In this document: one piece after another, positions 60,757 through 64,000 of the stretch
Position numbering within the stretch: the first letter of the stretch is position 1
Layout: each line of letters begins with the position of its first letter
Assembly (NCBI GenBank): GCA_963706605.1
Contig: OY970165.1
Span: 1-64,000, forward strand
Direction: 5' to 3'
DNA from: VRUE01 sp963706605
GTDB lineage: Bacteria > Actinomycetota > Thermoleophilia > Solirubrobacterales > 70-9
DNA length: 64,000 nt
The notes under the pieces: generated by a model
Seen by the model: only the letters and a program-made list of their open reading frames with translations
Told to the model about the DNA's origin: nothing
Databases searched by the model: none
Made by a program: the position numbers and the translations under genes

Positions 60757-61377
60757 TTAGAGGACGCCGATGCGGTCGGGGGGCCAGTAGGTGGCAAAGG
60801 CCTTGCCGATGATCCACTTTCTGGGAACTGGTCCCCAGAAACGGCTGTCGTCACTTGCCCCACGGTTGTCGCCCATCATGAAGTAAGAGTCGGGTGGAAT
60901 CGTGATCGGTTTGGGCAAATTGCAAGCATCGGCGCTGCCGCAGGGAACCGCGTAGGGCTCGTCGGTTTTCTCCACCCCGTTGACCACCGGGTGGCCGTCG
61001 CGGACGCTCAGGGTGTCGCCCGGGCCGGCGACGATGCGCTTGATGAAGTTCTGGGTCGACTCAGCTGCGGTGGGCCGCGGACAGGGCTGCTCGGGAGAGT
61101 GCGGGACGCCGCATTCGGTGCCGTTGTCGGCCCCTGCAGGCGGGTGGAAGACGACGATGTCGCCGATGCTCGGGTCCGTGAAGTGATAGAGGAAGCGGTT
61201 GACGAGGACGCGCTGACCGACGTCGAGGGTCGGCTCCATCGATTCGGAGGGAATCTGGTACGGCTTGATCAGCCAAGCCTGGATCGCCAGCGCGAGGCCA
61301 AGGGCCAGCGCGACGATGACAACCAGCTCGATCAGCCCGCCGGCCCGGCTTTCCGGTTTGGGGATCCCGAGTCTCAG
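60757..61377 (-). CDS. lepB: signal peptidase I, probable CTG start
   Basis: The membrane-bound leader peptidase has 206 residues if it begins at the CTG at 61377. The first internal ATG (61239) lies after the catalytic Ser (QIPSESMEPTL) and the membrane anchor (LIELVVIVALALGLALAIQA), so it cannot be the start. The catalytic Lys is in NFIKRIVAGPGD, and box E is MGDNRGASDDSRFWGPVP. The CTG overlaps the rplS stop as CTGA, the same geometry as ATGA junctions elsewhere in this region. No ATG, GTG or TTG exists in the frame before the anchor. Confidence 0.88.
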   Translation of the reverse strand: MRLGIPKPESRAGGLIELVVIVALALGLALAIQAWLIKPYQIPSESMEPTLDVGQRVLVNRFLYHFTDPSIGDIVVFHPPAGADNGTECGVPHSPEQPCPRPTAAESTQNFIKRIVAGPGDTLSVRDGHPVVNGVEKTDEPYAVPCGSADACNLPKPITIPPDSYFMMGDNRGASDDSRFWGPVPRKWIIGKAFATYWPPDRIGVL

Positions 61378-61967
61378 ACCGAGTCCTCACCGGAGTCGCC
61401 GGAGTCCTCCTGCGGCGACTCATCCTCGGCATCCTGCGCCGCGGCGGTGTCCTCGGTCTCCCCTACCTCGGGCGCCTCAGCGTCCGTGTCTACCTCTTGC
61501 TCAGCCTCCACCTTCGGCGCCTCAGCCCCATCAGCTTCATCCGCAACAGGACCCGCGTCCTGAGACTCCTCGTCGGCTGGCTCCGGTGGAGCCGGCGTGG
61601 AGATCAACTCCTCGTCGATCCCCCAGCGCCGCTCTGCCACTCGCGCCGCCTTGCCGATCCGGCCCCGCAGGTAGTAGAGCTTGGCCCGGCGCACGTCGCC
61701 GCGTGCGGCGATCTCGAGTTTCTCGATCTTCGGAGAGTGCAGCGGGAACGTCCGCTCCACACCCACGCCGAACGACTGCTTGCGGACCGTGAACGTCTCA
61801 CGGGCGCCGGAGCCCTGCCGCTTCAGGACGATCCCCTCGAACACCTGGGTGCGGCGGCGGGTGCCCTCGACCACCTGGAAGTGGACGCGCACGCGATCGC
61901 CCGGGGCAAAGGACGGCAGTCCCTGCCTCTGCTGGCGACGCTCAATGCTGTCGATTACGCTGCTCAT
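61374..61967 (-). CDS. rplS: 50S ribosomal protein L19 with long acidic tail
   Basis: Residues 1-115 are a standard L19: FAPGDRVRVHFQVVEGTRRR, VFEGIVLKRQGSGARETFTV, FPLHSPKIEKLEIAARGDVR and AKLYYLRGR. From about residue 130 an acidic, Pro/Ala/Glu-rich tail of about 65 residues (EPADEESQDAGPVADEADGA and so on) is added; L19 is usually about 115 residues. Start at the ATG at 61967. The tail's DNA ends in the overlap with lepB. Confidence 0.95.
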   Translation of the reverse strand: MSSVIDSIERRQQRQGLPSFAPGDRVRVHFQVVEGTRRRTQVFEGIVLKRQGSGARETFTVRKQSFGVGVERTFPLHSPKIEKLEIAARGDVRRAKLYYLRGRIGKAARVAERRWGIDEELISTPAPPEPADEESQDAGPVADEADGAEAPKVEAEQEVDTDAEAPEVGETEDTAAAQDAEDESPQEDSGDSGEDSV

Positions 61968-62025
61968 TTGGCGAGAAAAAACCGCCGGACCCGGATTCGG
62001 GCGCCGCGCGGTGGCGGAATCGTAC

Positions 62026-62703
62026 CTACTTGGAGCCCGCTTCGAGCTGCTCGGCTCGAGCCCGGCTCTGCTCGACCCGCCACTCGCGCACCCGCTCATG
62101 GTCACCGGAGACCAGAACGTCGGGCACACCCCAGCCCCGATAGGACGGCGGCCGCGTGTAGTGCGGGTACTCCGGCGCACCCTCCAACACACGACTGAAC
62201 GACTCCTCGACGGCGCTCTGCTCGTGCCCGAGCGCACCCGGAAGCTTGCGCATCAGAACGTCGGCCACCACCATCGCCGGCAGCTCGCCGCCGGCCAGCA
62301 CGTAGCGGCCGATCGACACCTCGTCATCCGCGAGGTGCTCGTGCACCCGCTCGTCAAAGCCCTCGTAGCGCCCGCAGAGCAGCGTCACGTGGTGTTCCTG
62401 GGTCAGCTCATCCGCCAGCTCGTCGTCGAGCAGGCGCCCCGTCGGGGAGAGCAGAACGACCCGCGGGTTCTCCCCGTTCGCATACGCCGCCTGCAGCGCT
62501 GCGTCGACGACGTCGACCCGCAGCACCATCCCCGCGCCTCCCCCGTAGGGCGCATCGTCGACCTGGCCGGCCCCCAACGGGGTCGTGTCGCGGTAGTTGA
62601 AGAAGCGCAGCTCGTTCCCCTTGTCCAGCGCGTTCTGCACCGACCGCTGCGTCTGAAACCAGTCGAAGGCTTCAGGAAAGAGGGTGAAGACGTCGAGCTT
62701 CAA
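62026..62703 (-). CDS. trmD: tRNA (guanine-37-N1)-methyltransferase
   Basis: The 225-residue SPOUT enzyme methylates G37 of tRNAs with SAM to prevent frameshifting. Signatures are LDVFTLFPEAFDWF, DDAPYGGGAGMVLRVD, LCGRYEGFDERV and SIGRYVLAGGELPAMVVADV, with the trefoil-knot glycine-rich loop. The ATG overlaps the stop of the upstream KH gene (ATGA at 62700). In many bacteria rimM sits between these genes; here it is absent. Confidence 0.97.
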   Translation of the reverse strand: MKLDVFTLFPEAFDWFQTQRSVQNALDKGNELRFFNYRDTTPLGAGQVDDAPYGGGAGMVLRVDVVDAALQAAYANGENPRVVLLSPTGRLLDDELADELTQEHHVTLLCGRYEGFDERVHEHLADDEVSIGRYVLAGGELPAMVVADVLMRKLPGALGHEQSAVEESFSRVLEGAPEYPHYTRPPSYRGWGVPDVLVSGDHERVREWRVEQSRARAEQLEAGSK

Positions 62704-62930
62704 TCGAGAATGTCAACGATCACGCGCCGATCGAGGCGGACGGCCGCAGCCTTGGCGACGGTGCGGATCGCGTTGGCGACCCGCCCACCTTTGCCGATCA
62801 CCCGGCCGAGGTCGTCCTCGGCGACGCTGATCTCGTAGATCAGGTCACCGTCCTCTTCCAGCTCCTCGACCTCGACAGCGTCGGGATCCTCGACCAGTGC
62901 CCTGACGAGGAACTCCAGTAGCTCGGTCAC
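62700..62930 (-). CDS. khpA: KH-domain RNA-binding protein
   Basis: The 76-residue protein consists of a single KH domain with the GxxG loop in DDLGRVIGKGGRVANAIRTV and the conserved LVEDPDAVEVEELEEDGDLI. KhpA binds many transcripts together with KhpB in relatives. Encoded between rpsP and trmD, its usual place in Gram-positive genomes. The stop overlaps the trmD start. Confidence 0.94.
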   Translation of the reverse strand: MTELLEFLVRALVEDPDAVEVEELEEDGDLIYEISVAEDDLGRVIGKGGRVANAIRTVAKAAAVRLDRRVIVDILD

Positions 62931-62937
62931 CGGACCT

Positions 62938-63192
62938 CTAACTGCCCGAGGCGGCGATGCCCTTAGTCCGCAGCAGCGTGGCGACGGTCTCCGAGGGCTG
63001 CGCCCCGTGCTCGAGCCAGTGACGCGCGCGCTCCTCGTCGAACTCGATCGTCGAGGGCTCGGTCTGCGGGTTGTAGCGGCCGATCGTCTCGATCGTCCGC
63101 CCGTCGCGCGGCGAGCGTTTGTCGGCGACGACGATCCGCCATATCGGGTTCTTCTTCGAACCCACCCTTCTAAGTCTGATTCTGACTGCCAT
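62938..63192 (-). CDS. rpsP: 30S ribosomal protein S16
   Basis: The 84-residue protein is a complete S16: MAVRIRLRRVGSKKNPIWRI, VVADKRSPRDGRTIETIGRY, NPQTEPSTIEFDEERARHWL and PSETVATLLRTKGI. It begins 14 bases after the ffh stop and is followed by the KH gene with a seven-base gap, so ffh-rpsP-khpA-trmD form one transcript. Confidence 0.97.
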   Translation of the reverse strand: MAVRIRLRRVGSKKNPIWRIVVADKRSPRDGRTIETIGRYNPQTEPSTIEFDEERARHWLEHGAQPSETVATLLRTKGIAASGS

Positions 63193-63206
63193 AGGGATCG
63201 GGCAGA

Positions 63207-64000
63207 TTAGCGCCTGCGGTACTTCGGGCGCGGGGCGCCACCCGTCATCTGGGCGAGCTGCTGCGGATCCGGCGCCTGCCCAGAGACCATCTGACGCATC
63301 ATTTTGCGCATCTGGTCGAACTGCTTGACCAGCTGGTTGACGTTCTGGACTTTGGTCCCCGAGCCCGTCGCGATCCGCTTGCGCCGCGAGCCGTTGATGA
63401 GCGCCGGGTTGGCGCGCTCCTGCGGGGTCATCGAGAGGATGATCGCCTCGACCCGATCCAACTCGCTCTCGTCGACCTCGGCGTTCTTCAGCTGTTTCAT
63501 CGCCCCCATGCCGGGAAGCATCCCGATCAGGCCGCTGAGCGGACCCATCTTGCGCACCTGTTTCATCTGCTGCAGAAAGTCCTCCAGGGTGAAGCGGTCG
63601 CTTTCGAGTTTCTTCTGCAGGTCCTCGGCCTGGCTCTCGTCGACCTGCTGCTCGGCTTTCTCGATCAGGCTGAGCACGTCGCCCATACCGAGGATCCGCG
63701 ACGCCATCCGGTCGGGGTGGAAGCGCTCGAAGGCCTCCAGTTTCTCGCCGGTCGAGGCGAAGAGGATCGGCTTGCCGGTCACGGCCTTGACCGAGAGCGC
63801 GGCGCCGCCACGGGCGTCGCCGTCGAGCTTGCTCATCACGACGCCGTCGAACTCGGCCGCCTCCGCAAACGATTCGGCAACCCCCACCGCGTCCTGGCCG
63901 GTCATCGCGTCGACCACAAGCAGCACGTCGTGCGGCTTGGTCCGCTTGCGGATCTTCGCCAGCTCGGCCATCAGCTCCTCGTCGATGTGGAGCCGGCCGG
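63207..64000 (-). CDS. ffh: signal recognition particle protein Ffh, C-terminal part
   Basis: The gene runs off the right end of the window; the last 264 codons are present. The GTPase part shows LLVVDAMTGQDAVGVAESFA (G3 region), GVVMSKLDGDARGGAALSVK (TKLDG) and PILFASTGEKLEAFERFHPD. The M domain follows (FLQQMKQVRKMGPLSGLIGM, LIKGSRRKRIATGSGT-like RNA-binding region), ending in a Met/Gln-rich tail. An upstream piece HIDEELMAEL at 63972-64000 continues the frame, so the ATG at 63971 is internal. Confidence 0.96.
   Translation of the reverse strand, partial: GRLHIDEELMAELAKIRKRTKPHDVLLVVDAMTGQDAVGVAESFAEAAEFDGVVMSKLDGDARGGAALSVKAVTGKPILFASTGEKLEAFERFHPDRMASRILGMGDVLSLIEKAEQQVDESQAEDLQKKLESDRFTLEDFLQQMKQVRKMGPLSGLIGMLPGMGAMKQLKNAEVDESELDRVEAIILSMTPQERANPALINGSRRKRIATGSGTKVQNVNQLVKQFDQMRKMMRQMVSGQAPDPQQLAQMTGGAPRPKYRRR

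Overview
The window comes from a high-GC actinobacterium. The backbone gene order at the right end (ffh, rpsP, KH-domain gene, trmD, rplS, lepB, rnhB, yraN, comM, dprA), a WhiG/FliA-type sigma factor and the general protein style fit the Thermoleophilia (Solirubrobacterales and relatives). That placement is my inference; no rRNA is present to test it.

Layout. 1-11.5 kb: ordinary chromosome with an alcohol dehydrogenase, an ABC exporter pair, two decayed genes (membrane protein, SRPBCC), an NRAMP-like and a ZIP metal transporter facing each other, an NDH-2/SQR-like flavoprotein, a broken GIY-YIG gene, an HD-GYP response regulator and a hybrid histidine kinase. 11.66-43.4 kb: a composite genomic island ending at an intact tRNA-Gly(GCC) gene (43341-43414, minus strand). 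The 3' half of this tRNA, from the anticodon loop on, recurs in the same orientation at about 11970, 18753, 27569 and 30285, each time with similar flanks. This looks like a tandem array of integrative elements that share one attachment site. Cargo by segment: (E1) an AAA+ ATPase, a frameshifted repeat protein resembling a lectin propeller, a three-gene operon of unknown function with a frameshift in every gene, and an IS481-like element; (E2) a flavin monooxygenase, a BBE-like FAD oxidase, a 1196-residue cyclase/SARP/NB-ARC/TPR regulator, a SnoaL-like protein and a methyltransferase; (E3) HicBA and a 586-residue protein with an Mrr-like nuclease motif; (E4) VapBC, a tyrosine recombinase with a 6-kb cassette, SIR2-HerA and a second IS481-like element. 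43.4-64 kb: conserved chromosome (VOC dioxygenase, RNase H-like, EF-G2, sigma factor, XerC/D, L,D-transpeptidase, ilvD, thiD, dprA, comM, yraN, rnhB, lepB, rplS, trmD, khpA, rpsP, ffh).

Most interesting signal: a perfect 25-bp inverted repeat (32280-32304 and 38239-38263) bounds a 6.0-kb segment directly after the tyrosine recombinase gene. Each repeat holds a recombinase stop codon (left copy), a possible crossover core with 5-bp arms around a 7-bp spacer, a Shine-Dalgarno sequence and a GTG start codon. The left copy starts a STAND-type ATPase. The right copy starts an inward-reading operon of an ATP-grasp ligase, a DAO-type FAD oxidoreductase and an aspartate/ornithine carbamoyltransferase-like enzyme. 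Inversion would exchange which of the two units lies behind the recombinase, using the same ribosome binding site and start codon. I read this as a candidate recombinase-controlled ON/OFF or A/B switch; inversion itself is not shown by one sequence.

A second structural theme is a family of palindromes (TTTYGGGCACT..AGTGCCCRAAA) flanking the tRNA fragments. Both IS481-like copies sit exactly at the CTAG centre of such a palindrome. Frameshifts are frequent in 13.4-17.4 kb and rare in the right-hand chromosome, so element decay is more likely than poor sequence, but this needs read-level confirmation.
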